From Streptomyces sp. SID4985 (lineage in GTDB: Bacteria; Actinomycetota; Actinomycetes; Streptomycetales; Streptomycetaceae): a stretch of 33,468 nucleotides of DNA. Positions 16,013 to 24,437 of the stretch are shown here, piece by piece. The notes under the pieces were generated by a model. The model did no database searches, was not told where the DNA came from, and saw nothing but the letters and a program-made list of their open reading frames with translations. A program made the translations under genes and the position numbers. Numbering within the stretch: the first letter of the stretch is position 1; each line of letters starts with the position of its first letter. The stretch is taken from assembly GCF_009863025.1 (NCBI RefSeq), contig NZ_WWIR01000244.1, forward strand, positions 1 to 33,468, in the 5' to 3' direction.

Positions 16013-16657
16013 TCAGGCCCGCGCATGGGCGGGCACCTCTCGGGCCAGGGTGAGCGCGGCGGCGCCGAGGAGGGTTCCCGTGGTGCGGCGTTGCCACTTG
16101 GCCCAGGCCGGGCGGCGCTTGAGGAGGTTGGCGACCGAGCCTGCGGCGAGGATGACCAGGGCGTTCACGGTGAGGCCGACCGCGATCTGGATGGCGCCGA
16201 GGGTGAAGCCCTGGGCTGTGGTGTGACCCCGGGCGGGGTCGATGAACTGCGGGATCAGGGCGAGGTAGAGGATCGCGACCTTCGGGTTCAGCAGGTTGGT
16301 GATCAGGCCCATCCGCAGCAGCTTCCCGTACGAGTCGCGCTGGAGGTCGCGTGGCTCGAACAGCCCCCTGCCGCCCTGCCTGAGCGTCTGCCAGGCCAGG
16401 TAGGCGAGGTAGGCCGCGCCTATGGCCTTGAAGCCGATGTACAGCCACGGTACGGCGACGAAGACCACCGCCAGGCCCACGTTGGCCAACGTCATGTACA
16501 CCAGGAAGCCCACTCCCGTCCCGACCAGCGAGACGAGCCCGGCCGCGCGGCCCTGGCTCACGCTCCGGGACACCAGGTACACCATGTTCGGGCCCGGCGT
16601 GAGCGCCATTCCCAGTTCCACCAGGGCCATTCCGCCGGCTGCCGCCGCTGAGATCAT
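16013..16657 (-). CDS. LysE/RhtB-family amino-acid exporter
   Basis: About 214 residues and six membrane segments. The diagnostic N-terminal motif ALTPGPNMVYLVSRSVSQGR is present (TPGPN), as is the mid-protein LITNLLNPKVAILYLALIPQF signature. Members export amino acids or related metabolites. ATG 16657 follows a G-rich stretch; GTG 16669 is four codons upstream and equally in frame. Neighbouring genes give no substrate hint. Confidence 0.9.
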   Translation of the reverse strand: MISAAAAGGMALVELGMALTPGPNMVYLVSRSVSQGRAAGLVSLVGTGVGFLVYMTLANVGLAVVFVAVPWLYIGFKAIGAAYLAYLAWQTLRQGGRGLFEPRDLQRDSYGKLLRMGLITNLLNPKVAILYLALIPQFIDPARGHTTAQGFTLGAIQIAVGLTVNALVILAAGSVANLLKRRPAWAKWQRRTTGTLLGAAALTLAREVPAHARA

Positions 16658-16693
16658 CACACCCGCCACCCTGTCAGCCGCTGCGGTGGCACG

Positions 16694-17071
16694 TCACGTC
16701 GATCGCCCTCGCGTCCGCCCCGGCGAGTCCACCGCGACCCGGACCCGGTACTCGCCCCGGTATCCCAACCGGTGTACGAACCGGGTCACTTGCTCGACAT
16801 CCCCGACGGCGAAACGGCCGTCGGACAGCAGCAGCGAACCGTCGAAGACCGTCACGAAAGCCGGGTCGGCCCCTTCGAGATCCCCGGCCTGCCGCTGCCC
16901 GAAAAGGCGCACCTTGACCAGTCCCGTCTGCGGCCGGACCCGTACCGCCACGTGCGTGTCGCAACTGGCGACGGGGGCGTCTCCCAGGGCGAGGGAGAGG
17001 GGTACCCAGTCCGTCGCCCCCAGGTGCGGCACGGCGTGGTTCACGCAGATGTCGACCCCGGCGACCTGCAC
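16694..17071 (-). CDS. Hypothetical protein, unknown family
   Basis: 125 residues from GTG 17071, with a GAGAGGA ribosome site eight bases upstream. It is predicted to be mostly beta-strand, with two cysteines near the N-terminal half (DICVNHAV, VASCDTHVAV) and a basic tail. The gene starts 24 bp after the DUF397 stop on the same strand, so it is probably the third gene of that operon. I do not recognise the family. Confidence 0.65.
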   Translation of the reverse strand: MQVAGVDICVNHAVPHLGATDWVPLSLALGDAPVASCDTHVAVRVRPQTGLVKVRLFGQRQAGDLEGADPAFVTVFDGSLLLSDGRFAVGDVEQVTRFVHRLGYRGEYRVRVAVDSPGRTRGRST

Positions 17072-17095
17072 GTGGGCGTTCCTCTCGGCTGCGTA

Positions 17096-17281
17096 CTAGG
17101 CGGAGCGGGCGGCGAAGTGGAGGAACTCGGTCCACGTCGCGGCGGGGACGGCCAGTCTGGCGCCTTCCCTGTTCTTCGAGTCGCGGATGTAGATGGCGAC
17201 AGGGGTGAGAGCGACTTCCACGCAATCGGGCCCATCGTTGCTGCTGTAGCTACTCTTGAACCACGTCAGCGTGTGGGTCAT
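17096..17281 (-). CDS. DUF397 protein
   Basis: 61 residues with the complete short DUF397 pattern: WFKSSYSS, then DCVEVAL, then the IYIRDSKNREGARLAVPAAT core and WTEFLHFA. These small proteins partner XRE/DUF5753 regulators in Streptomyces WhiJ-type clusters. The start overlaps the regulator's stop (ATGA), so the two are co-translated. Confidence 0.93.
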   Translation of the reverse strand: MTHTLTWFKSSYSSNDGPDCVEVALTPVAIYIRDSKNREGARLAVPAATWTEFLHFAARSA

Positions 17282-18090
17282 GTTTCCTCTCCCAGTACTT
17301 TCTCGATCAAGGCTTGCGACTCCACGGGGGAGAGCGCCTGCGCGCGGATCATGCCATAACGCATCTCCAAGATCTGCACCTCCTGGGGATCGCTGACCAG
17401 GCGGCTGTGGAGCTGGACTTCCAAGTGGCCGACCACGTTGCCCTCCTTGAGCCTCAACAAACGGAACTGCCCCGCCATGCCCGCGTGCTCCTGACAGTTC
17501 ATGGGCATCACCTGGATTGACACGTGCCGCAACTTGCTCATCTCCAGGAGATGTTCAAGTTGCTGCCGGAGCACCGCCCTGCCTCCGAGCGGCCGCCGCA
17601 GCGCTGCCTCCTCCTGCACGAAAGTGAGCAGAGGACGCGGCATCCGTTCGAAGACCGACTTTCGCGCCATGCGGGCGGCCACGAGGCGGTCGATGTCCTC
17701 CTCGGTGTACGCGGGGCGCCGCATCTCGTACAGGGCCTGCGCATAAGCCGGAGTCTGCAACAGGCCATGGATGTGAAGCGCGGTGTACGCCCCCATCTCC
17801 ACGGACTCGTCCTCCAGCTTCTTCAGATCCCGTACGTTCTTCGGATACCGCGCCTTCTCCACGTCGACCTTCATCGCCGACAACTTGCCGCCCGCCCGCG
17901 TCACTTCATCAGCCTTGTCGAGCAAGTCCGGCTTGGGGACGCGCCGTCCCCGTTCCACCGAGGCCACCATCTCCCCGCTGTATCCGATGGCGGCACCGAA
18001 CTCCGGCTGCGTCATCCCCGCCGCTTCCCGCCACGCCCTGATCTGCCGCCCGACCGCACGAAGTACGGCCTCGGCCTCCTCGTCCTCCAC
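17278..18090 (-). CDS. XRE-family regulator with DUF5753 domain (WhiJ-like)
   Basis: 270 residues. A helix-turn-helix XRE domain occupies about residues 12-68 (IRAWREAAGMTQPEFGAAIG, YSGEMVASVERGRRVPKPDL). The C-terminal ~180 residues are the DUF5753 sensor-like domain, seen in LHIHGLLQTPAYAQALYE and the later VSIQVMP and QAHAGM-like turn. GTG 18090 has AAGGGG upstream. With the DUF397 protein it forms the conserved regulator/antagonist-like pair that influences Streptomyces development and antibiotic production; targets here are unknown. The HATPase gene is divergent, 115 bp away. Confidence 0.93.
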   Translation of the reverse strand: MEDEEAEAVLRAVGRQIRAWREAAGMTQPEFGAAIGYSGEMVASVERGRRVPKPDLLDKADEVTRAGGKLSAMKVDVEKARYPKNVRDLKKLEDESVEMGAYTALHIHGLLQTPAYAQALYEMRRPAYTEEDIDRLVAARMARKSVFERMPRPLLTFVQEEAALRRPLGGRAVLRQQLEHLLEMSKLRHVSIQVMPMNCQEHAGMAGQFRLLRLKEGNVVGHLEVQLHSRLVSDPQEVQILEMRYGMIRAQALSPVESQALIEKVLGEET

Positions 18091-18205
18091 CCGGCACCCC
18101 TTCTCCGCGTACCAGCCGTACCGTCACCCCAACCACCCGTACAGTCACGCTGCGTACCGTGGTAGTCGCTGTTCAGGGTAGGGACAGGCGGCCACGCTGG
18201 GTGAT

Positions 18206-18619
18206 GTGAATCAGAAATCTCAGTTGCGGATCCAGCTGTCCGCCACCCGCAGAGGCGCACGCCTCGCACGGCTGCTCGCCGAGCGTCAACTGGACGAATG
18301 GGGGCTGCCGTTCGAGGCGGCCACGCAGATCGTGGCCGAACTCGCGTCCAACGCCGTGCTGCACGGCCGCGTCAGGGGGCGGGACTTCCGGCTGGAGTTG
18401 CGGCGGTACGACGACGACACGCTGCGTATCGAGGTCACGGATGCCCGCGGGGACCGGCCCCCGCGGCTTCCGGACCCCGGAACCGAGCTGGCGGAGAACG
18501 GCCGGGGGCTGCACATCGTCGCCGCCTACGCGCACCGCTGGGGTGTGGAAGAGGCCCCGGCGGGAGCCAAGACCGTCTGGGCCGAGCTCGCGCCGGAGGC
18601 GTCGGCGGGCGTTACTTGA
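18206..18619 (+). CDS. HATPase_c (RsbW/anti-sigma-like) ATP-binding protein
   Basis: 137 residues. The N box ELASNAVLHG, the G1 box VTDARGDRPP and the G2 region ENGRGLHIVAAYA place it with small GHKL ATP-binding proteins that bind and phosphorylate regulatory partners or bind sigma factors. Together with the divergent XRE/DUF397 pair it completes the WhiJ-like trio. It overlaps the L,D-transpeptidase-like gene by 8 bp at the 3' end (18612-18619), convergently. Confidence 0.9.
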   Translation: MNQKSQLRIQLSATRRGARLARLLAERQLDEWGLPFEAATQIVAELASNAVLHGRVRGRDFRLELRRYDDDTLRIEVTDARGDRPPRLPDPGTELAENGRGLHIVAAYAHRWGVEEAPAGAKTVWAELAPEASAGVT

Positions 18620-19184
18620 CGACCGCCACCCGCGTCCCCGGGTCGCCGAAGGCCCACAGCGCGACACCGTCCTCCTTGTGGAGGCGGATGCCGGTGGTCT
18701 GCTTGCCGTTGGCGGGCGGGGGCGAGGAGCCGTCGATGGCGTTGGAGAAGGCGGCGTCACCGGCCGGGGTGTGGGTGAAGTACAGGATGTGCTCGATACC
18801 GACCCCGTCGGAGCCGGTGCCGGCGGGCGTGCGGCCGAGGACGGAGTACCGGCCGGGCTGCGGGCCGACCGTGCCCGGCCACACCGTGAACGTGCGAACG
18901 GCCTTGCCCGTGGCGTCCACCAGCCACACCCGCTTCTCGCCGAGCGCGTAGACGATCCGGCGGCCCTGCCCGGAAGCCTCCGGGAGCGCGGGCGGGCCGG
19001 AGGGTTCCGGGGCGGCGGTGGTCGGGGTCGCGGCGGCGGAGGCCGTCGCCGAGGGGCGCGGTTTCACCACCGCCGCCGTGGGATGCGGGCCGTGCTCGGC
19101 CTGGATCGCGAGGGCGATGACGGCGGCGGTCGCGCCCACCGTCAGTCCGGAGACCCAGGCCCACGAGGGCAGTCGGGCAGCCAC
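18612..19184 (-). CDS. L,D-transpeptidase-like (YkuD) protein lacking the catalytic cysteine
   Basis: 190 residues. One N-terminal membrane anchor (residues ~9-27) is followed by an Ala/Pro/Thr linker and a domain aligning with YkuD (GRYSVLGRTPAGTG, then ILYFTH, and KEDGVALWAF.DPGTRVAVV at the end). Active enzymes have HG followed by SHGC; here the corresponding stretch is KQTTGIRLHKED and the protein contains no cysteine at all. Crosslinking activity is therefore not expected. It may bind peptidoglycan or be a decoy. GTG 19184 has GGAGGAG upstream. Confidence 0.7.
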   Translation of the reverse strand: MAARLPSWAWVSGLTVGATAAVIALAIQAEHGPHPTAAVVKPRPSATASAAATPTTAAPEPSGPPALPEASGQGRRIVYALGEKRVWLVDATGKAVRTFTVWPGTVGPQPGRYSVLGRTPAGTGSDGVGIEHILYFTHTPAGDAAFSNAIDGSSPPPANGKQTTGIRLHKEDGVALWAFGDPGTRVAVVK

Positions 19185-19243
19185 GGGTACGCATCTCCTC
19201 CGCTGTGAGTCCCCCGTCTACATCCGGGGTCGGATCATCGTAC

Positions 19244-21829
19244 TCAGTCCAGGACCGGCAGCAGATCCGGCAGGTGCCCGTCCGAGCTGCGGGCCGCCTT
19301 CCGTCGCTCCTCGGAGACCTCGCCGTAGAGGGTCGTACGGGGCTTCGCCGGGCGTCCGGCCGCCTCCGCGACCGCCTCCAGGTCCCGTACGGACTTGTAC
19401 GAGCCGTAGGAGGAGCCCGCCATGCGGGAGATCGTCTCCTCCATCAGCGTGCCGCCCAGGTCGTTCGCGCCGGAGCGCAGCATCTCGGCCGCGCCCTCGG
19501 TGCCGAGCTTCACCCAGCTGGTCTGGATGTTGGGGATCAGCCCGTGGAGGAGGAGCCTGGCCATCGCCGTGACCGCGCGGTTGTCCCGCATGGTCGGACC
19601 CGGGCGCGCGATGCCCGCGAGGTAGACCGGCGCGTTGGTGTGGATGAACGGGAGTGTCACGAACTCCGTGAAACCGCCGGTGCGTTGCTGGATTCCGGCC
19701 AGCGTGCGGAAGTGGCCGAGCCAGTGCCGGGGCTGGTCCACGTGGCCGTACATCATCGTCGAGGACGAGCGGATGCCCAGCTCGTGCGCCGTGGTGATCA
19801 CCTCGATCCACGTCGCCGTCGGCAGCTTGCCCTTGGTGAGGACCCAGCGGACCTCGTCGTCCAGGATCTCGGCGGCTGTGCCGGGGACGGAGTCAAGTCC
19901 CGCCTCCTTCGCTGCCGTCAGCCACTCGCGGATCGAAAGTCCCGTCCTGGTCGCGCCGTTGACGACCTCCATCGGGGAGAAGGCGTGGATGTGCATCCCG
20001 GGGACGCGCTCCTTGACCGCCTTGGCGATGTCGAAGTACGCCGTGCCGGGCAGGTCGGGGTGGATGCCGCCCTGCATGCAGACCTCCACCGCGCCCACGT
20101 CCCACGCCTGTTGGGCGCGGTCGGCGACCTGGCTCAGGGAGAGGGTGTAGGCGTCGGCGTCGGTGCGGCGCTGGGCGAAGGCGCAGAAGCGGCAGCCGGT
20201 GTAGCAGACGTTGGTGAAGTTGATGTTGCGGGTGACGATGTACGTCACGTCGTCGCCGACCACCGACTTGCGTACGTCGTCGGCCACCTTGCACAGCGCG
20301 TCCAGCGCCGGGCCGTCGGCGTGGAGGAGGGCCAGGGCCTCGTCGTCGGTCAGCTTCGTCGGGTCGTCCGCCGCCGTGCGCAGGGCCGCGCGGACGTCCG
20401 TGTCGATGCGCTCGGGCACCATGCCGGGGGCGGCCGCCTCGCGCAGCTCGGCCCAGTCGCCGTAGACCTCGTCGAAGTCGTCGCGGCGGTCGGAGGTGCG
20501 GCCGTCGGTGTCGATGGTGGTGTGCAGGTCGGTACGGCCGGTCGCGGTGAAGACCTCCTCGGGCTCCTGCCAGGGCAGGCCCTTCGGGAGTACGTCCGGG
20601 CGGGCGAGGCCCGTCTCCGGGTCGGCGAGCGCGTCCACGTGCGGGCGCAGCCTCGGGTCCAGCCAGGGCTCTCCCCTGCGGACGAACTCCGGGTACACAC
20701 ACAGCCGTTCACGCAGTTCGAACCCGGCCTTCCGGGAGCGCTCGGTGAGCTGCTCGATCTGGGGCCAGGGGCGTTCGGGGTTGACGTGGTCGATGGTGAG
20801 CGGGGAGACGCCGCCCCAGTCGTCGATGCCTGCGCCGATGAGCCGCTCGTACTCGCCGTCGACCAGGTTCGGCGGGGCCTGGAGGCAGGCGGCGGGGCCC
20901 ATGATGTGCCGGGCGACGGCCACCGTGGCGATCAGCTCGTCCAGTTCGGCGTCCGGCATCCCGCGCATGGCCGTGTCCGGCTTGGCGCGGAAGTTCTGGA
21001 TGATCAGCTCCTGGACGCCGTGGTAGGCGCGGGAGACCTTGCGCAGCGCGAACAGGGACTCCGCGCGCTCCTCGTACGTCTCCCCGATGCCGATCAGCAG
21101 GCCCGAGGTGAAGGGCACGGAGGAGCGGCCCGCGTCCTCCAGCACCCGCAGCCGTACGGCCGGTTCCTTGTCCGGTGAGCCGTAGTGCGGGCCGCCGGGC
21201 TCGGACCACAGGCGGGTCGCGGTCGTCTCCAGCATCATGCCCATGCTCGGCGCGACCGGCTTGAGCCGCTGGAAGTCCGTCCAGCTCATGACGCCCGGGT
21301 TGAGGTGGGGCAGCAGGCCGGTCTCCTCCAGGATGCGGATGGAGATGGCGCGGACGTAGGCGATCGTGTCGTCGTACCCGTGCGCGTCCAGCCACTCCCG
21401 CGCCTCGGGCCAGCGGTCCTCCGGCTTGTCGCCGAGGGTGATGAGGGCTTCCTTGCAGCCGAGCGCGGCGCCCTTGCGGGCGACGTCCAGGACCTCGTCG
21501 GGGGACATGAACATCCCGTGTCCGGCGCGGCGCAGCTTGCCGGGGACGGTGACGAAGGTGCAGTAGTGGCACTTGTCGCGGCACAGCCGGGTCAGCGGGA
21601 TGAACACGCTCTTGGAGTACGTGATGACCCCGGGCCTGCCCGCCTGTTCCAGGCCCGCGTCCCGCACCCGCGCGGCCGACGCGGCGAGGTCCTCCAGCTG
21701 CTCCCCGCGCGCCTGGAGCAGCACCGCCGCCTCGGTGACGTCGAGCGCGACGCCGTCCCGGGCTCGTTTGAGGGCGCGACGCATGGAGTTCTCGGTGGGG
21801 CCGGTTCCGGGGGTCGCGGAAGTCGTCAT
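19244..21829 (-). CDS. fbiC: FO synthase, fused CofG-CofH type
   Basis: 861 residues. It makes 7,8-didemethyl-8-hydroxy-5-deazariboflavin (FO), the chromophore of coenzyme F420, from tyrosine and a pyrimidine precursor. Two radical SAM modules are present, each with a Cys-x3-Cys-x2-Cys [4Fe-4S] motif: CRDKCHYC (Cys83, 87, 90; CofG half) and CYTGCRFC (Cys542, 546, 549; CofH half). The length is usual for the actinobacterial fusion. It has no Shine-Dalgarno sequence, but a -10-like TATGCT lies six bases before the ATG, suggesting a leaderless message. Confidence 0.97.
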   Translation of the reverse strand: MTTSATPGTGPTENSMRRALKRARDGVALDVTEAAVLLQARGEQLEDLAASAARVRDAGLEQAGRPGVITYSKSVFIPLTRLCRDKCHYCTFVTVPGKLRRAGHGMFMSPDEVLDVARKGAALGCKEALITLGDKPEDRWPEAREWLDAHGYDDTIAYVRAISIRILEETGLLPHLNPGVMSWTDFQRLKPVAPSMGMMLETTATRLWSEPGGPHYGSPDKEPAVRLRVLEDAGRSSVPFTSGLLIGIGETYEERAESLFALRKVSRAYHGVQELIIQNFRAKPDTAMRGMPDAELDELIATVAVARHIMGPAACLQAPPNLVDGEYERLIGAGIDDWGGVSPLTIDHVNPERPWPQIEQLTERSRKAGFELRERLCVYPEFVRRGEPWLDPRLRPHVDALADPETGLARPDVLPKGLPWQEPEEVFTATGRTDLHTTIDTDGRTSDRRDDFDEVYGDWAELREAAAPGMVPERIDTDVRAALRTAADDPTKLTDDEALALLHADGPALDALCKVADDVRKSVVGDDVTYIVTRNINFTNVCYTGCRFCAFAQRRTDADAYTLSLSQVADRAQQAWDVGAVEVCMQGGIHPDLPGTAYFDIAKAVKERVPGMHIHAFSPMEVVNGATRTGLSIREWLTAAKEAGLDSVPGTAAEILDDEVRWVLTKGKLPTATWIEVITTAHELGIRSSSTMMYGHVDQPRHWLGHFRTLAGIQQRTGGFTEFVTLPFIHTNAPVYLAGIARPGPTMRDNRAVTAMARLLLHGLIPNIQTSWVKLGTEGAAEMLRSGANDLGGTLMEETISRMAGSSYGSYKSVRDLEAVAEAAGRPAKPRTTLYGEVSEERRKAARSSDGHLPDLLPVLD

Positions 21830-21835
21830 TGCATG

Positions 21836-21864
21836 AGCATACGTTCGGCGGCACGCGGTGCCAG
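21836..21864 (-). promoter_or_regulatory. Predicted fbiC promoter, leaderless
   Basis: On the minus strand CTGGCA (+ strand 21859-21864), a 17-bp spacer and TATGCT (21836-21841) are followed after six bases by the fbiC ATG. The spacing puts transcription start at or next to the A of ATG, and no ribosome site is present. Confidence 0.5.
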
Positions 21865-21908
21865 GGGGCGTCTTCGGACGGTGCGTGACCCCAAGTGCCG
21901 CTGCCTGC

Positions 21909-22319
21909 CTACTCCCCGTCCTGCGGCCGGTCCCCGCGCCCCGCTCGGACGTCGCGGCGCATCCCCATGATCTCGGCCACGGCGTCCAGCCAGCGGACGG
22001 CGCGTTCCTCGGCCTCGGGTCCGGTGGCGACCTGGGCGGCCGTGTCCAGCCACGCGCGCAGCAGCGCGGACGCCTCGGGGGAGGGCAACGGCTCGGGCAG
22101 GTCCGCCGCGTACCGCAGGCCGCCCGCGCGGGCGATGTCGGCGACGAAGGCCACCGCGCGCGGCACCACGCCGAGCCGGTCCAGGCGCACGGCCGCCGCG
22201 ACGGCGCCGTCCCCGAACAGGGCGGTGCGCAGGGCTTCCTGGGTCAGTCCGTAGCGCAGCAGGGCGGGTACGTCGGTGTCGGCGAGGACCTGGTCGTCGG
22301 TGCGGGGTGCGGAGGGCAT
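21909..22319 (-). CDS. Small helical hypothetical protein, last gene of the WXG/peptidase operon
   Basis: 136 residues, helical and leucine/alanine-rich ([33 protein letters not shown]), without a signal peptide or membrane segment and with a basic tail. It begins 26 bp after the inhibitor gene's stop on the same strand, so it is probably co-transcribed with the peptidase. The family is not recognised; a cytoplasmic chaperone or regulatory role is possible but unsupported. Confidence 0.6.
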   Translation of the reverse strand: MPSAPRTDDQVLADTDVPALLRYGLTQEALRTALFGDGAVAAAVRLDRLGVVPRAVAFVADIARAGGLRYAADLPEPLPSPEASALLRAWLDTAAQVATGPEAEERAVRWLDAVAEIMGMRRDVRAGRGDRPQDGE

Positions 22320-22345
22320 GGTCGGGGCTTCCGGTCGCGGGCGGA

Positions 22346-22840
22346 TCAGCGGATCGTGATCGTGTAGACGAAGAACGCCGGGCGGTCGTCCGGGGTGCTT
22401 GTCGCCGTAGGGAAGGGGCTCACCGAGGCCGTGCCGGTGACGGACGCGCTCGGGAGCGGCTTTCCGGACTCGGTGCCGCTGCGGCAGCTGCCCATGGGGC
22501 AGTGCAGCAGCCGTACGGTGGCGCTGCCCTTCTCCAGGGCGGTGAAGTCGAAGTACTGGGTGCCGTCACCGGCGCCGATCAGGCCGCCGCCGCCCTCCTC
22601 CTCCGTGCGCTTGCCCCGGTACTTCACCAGCCGGGCGTCCGGCTCCGGTTCGGCCAGGTACCAGTTCTGGCCCAGCTCCGGGTTGGCGGGCACCTTCAGC
22701 GTGAACCTGTCCCCCGCGTGCACGGTGAGGGCGCGCTTCTCGGTGCCGTACTCGTCGGCTCCGCCGGAGGAGCCGCAGCCGCTCAGGAGGAGCAGGGCTC
22801 CGGCGGCGGCGAGGGAGATCGATGCGCTGCGCTTGGTCAC
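22346..22840 (-). CDS. Chagasin-like (inhibitor I42) lipoprotein
   Basis: 164 residues from GTG 22840. A short basic N-terminus and hydrophobic stretch end in the lipobox LLSGC (Cys22), so it should be anchored to the outer face of the membrane. The mature part resembles chagasin, an inhibitor of papain-like cysteine peptidases: an opening LTVHAGDRFTLKVPANP, the NPELGQNW loop (residues 53-60, family NPTTGYxW), a Gly-rich loop (about 83-93, family GxGG) and a strand ending in Cys114 and Cys119, a possible disulphide. It starts five bases after the peptidase stop, so the two are made together. The inhibitor assignment rests on these loops; other immunoglobulin-like lipoproteins remain possible. 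Confidence 0.75.
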   Translation of the reverse strand: MTKRSASISLAAAGALLLLSGCGSSGGADEYGTEKRALTVHAGDRFTLKVPANPELGQNWYLAEPEPDARLVKYRGKRTEEEGGGGLIGAGDGTQYFDFTALEKGSATVRLLHCPMGSCRSGTESGKPLPSASVTGTASVSPFPTATSTPDDRPAFFVYTITIR

Positions 22841-22845
22841 TGTGC

Positions 22846-24426
22846 TCAGTCCTGCTCGATGTAGACGCGGTTGACGTTGCCCTCGTGGGCGGCCGAGTAG
22901 CGGTCGTCGGCGGCCGCGCTGAGGTCGCCCTTGACGAAGTCCTCCTCGCTGACCCAGGTGGTGGTGCCCCAGGGGTTGTAGATCTGGAGCTTGTCCCCCT
23001 CCTGGCCGATGATCATCATGCTGTGGCCGTGCCAGTCGCCCTGCTCGTCGGTCCGCTCGATGTTGATGGGCACGGGCTTGCCCTCGGCGACCGACTTCTC
23101 GATGTCCGGCAGCACTCCCCGGCGGTCGTCGGCGCCGCCCATGTCGTGGCTCTCGTAGTGGTCGCCGGTGTGCGGGCTCAGCTCCTTGTTGGAGATCTCC
23201 ACCTGGCCGTCGGAGTCCATACCGTTCGGCGTGCGGTCCCACCACCAGCCGGAGTTGGAGCCGTCGCCCTCCTCGTGCATCCGCAGCTGTTCGTCGGTCA
23301 GACGCTTGCGGAAGTGCTCCGGGTCGTCGTCCGTGCCGTCGGGGCCGCCGGTCAGTTCCAGGGCGTACACCGGGTCCACCAGGGCGCGGGCGGTGACCGT
23401 GGAGGAGGGCACACAGGTCTCGCCGTCCTGGTCCCACAGCTTGCCGTTGAAGTCCTGGTCCTCCTGGCCCGTCTCCGAGGGGGCGCGGCCCGTGGTCACC
23501 GGCGAGAGGTGCTCACGCAGCCACACCGGGTCCTTGCCGTGGATCTTCTTGTCGAAGGTCTCGACCTCGTCGACGGAGTAGCCCGCGGCGAGGCTCTTCA
23601 TCAGGTACGCCTTCTCCTGCGGCGTGGTGGCCCCGGCGAGGAGCTGGTCCATCCGGGCGCGGTCGGCCGGGGAGAGGGCGTCCATGGCGCGGCCGGAGCG
23701 TTCGAGGTCGTTGGCGGTGAGGATCTCGTTCAGCTCGGGGTCACCGCCCGGGTTGCTGGTGTCGGCGAGCATCAGGCGGTCGGCCGCGGTCAGTTGCCCG
23801 GTGTGCATCGCTCCGGCGCGCGCTTCGCTGGCCCACTTGTTCAGGTCGCGGGCGGCCGCGCGGGCCGCGTCGTCGGCGGTCACCGCCGCGTCGTGGCGCA
23901 GTCCCACACCGGTGGAGGCCAGCGAGCGGGCCTTGGTGCGGGCGGCCTCCTCGCCGTCGTCCTCCCACCAGTCGTCGAAGAAGCCGTCCTTGCCGCCCAG
24001 CATCCCGCGCGCCTCGCTCAGCTTGGCGCGGCCGTCGCCGTCGGTGCTCTTCGCCGCCTTGAGCGCGTCGGCGAGTGCCAGCAGCGCCTTGCCGCCGCCT
24101 TCGAACGCCTCGGACATGCGCTGGGCGTCCCGTGCGGCGGCGGCCACCACGCCGGAGGCGAGCACGCTGGTCTCGCCGACCCACACCTGGGGCAGGCCGC
24201 TGCGGGAGATCCGGTCGGCGCGGTCGTGCAGCTGGGCGGCGTCGTCCGCCTGGTCCCGGTAGCGCTTGGCCAGCGTGTCCAGGGTCGCCTGGTCGCCCAC
24301 CGGGGCGGAGACCGCGAGGGCGGCGTCGATCGCGTCGATGAGGTCGTTCTTGCTGCCGGCCCCGGCGATGGTGCCGCGCAGGCCGTCGAGCCGCTTGCGA
24401 CGGTCGGTGGTGTCCTCGGTCGTCAT
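22846..24426 (-). CDS. Putative type VII-exported papain-like cysteine peptidase
   Basis: 526 residues without a signal peptide. The N-terminal ~130 residues are helical with WVG (82-84) between helices, like a WXG/LXG export domain. A helical middle includes a DEVETFDKKIHGKDPVWL stretch. The C-terminal domain (about 325-520) has a papain-like plan: Gln333 five residues before the only cysteine, Cys338 (WDQDGETCVPSS); His468 in WHGHSMMIIG; and Asn484 in IYNPWG. That order Cys-His-Asn fits a C1/C39-like peptidase. It follows the WXG-like gene by 11 bp and precedes the chagasin-like inhibitor by 5 bp. The substrate is unknown. Peptidase activity is predicted from the triad only. Confidence 0.7.
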   Translation of the reverse strand: MTTEDTTDRRKRLDGLRGTIAGAGSKNDLIDAIDAALAVSAPVGDQATLDTLAKRYRDQADDAAQLHDRADRISRSGLPQVWVGETSVLASGVVAAAARDAQRMSEAFEGGGKALLALADALKAAKSTDGDGRAKLSEARGMLGGKDGFFDDWWEDDGEEAARTKARSLASTGVGLRHDAAVTADDAARAAARDLNKWASEARAGAMHTGQLTAADRLMLADTSNPGGDPELNEILTANDLERSGRAMDALSPADRARMDQLLAGATTPQEKAYLMKSLAAGYSVDEVETFDKKIHGKDPVWLREHLSPVTTGRAPSETGQEDQDFNGKLWDQDGETCVPSSTVTARALVDPVYALELTGGPDGTDDDPEHFRKRLTDEQLRMHEEGDGSNSGWWWDRTPNGMDSDGQVEISNKELSPHTGDHYESHDMGGADDRRGVLPDIEKSVAEGKPVPINIERTDEQGDWHGHSMMIIGQEGDKLQIYNPWGTTTWVSEEDFVKGDLSAAADDRYSAAHEGNVNRVYIEQD

Positions 24427-24437
24427 CGCGCGGCCCC

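Noticed and set aside
19205-21178. 657-codon plus-strand frame opposite fbiC
   Set aside because: Composition typical of antisense high-G+C sequence; fbiC has both radical SAM motifs intact.
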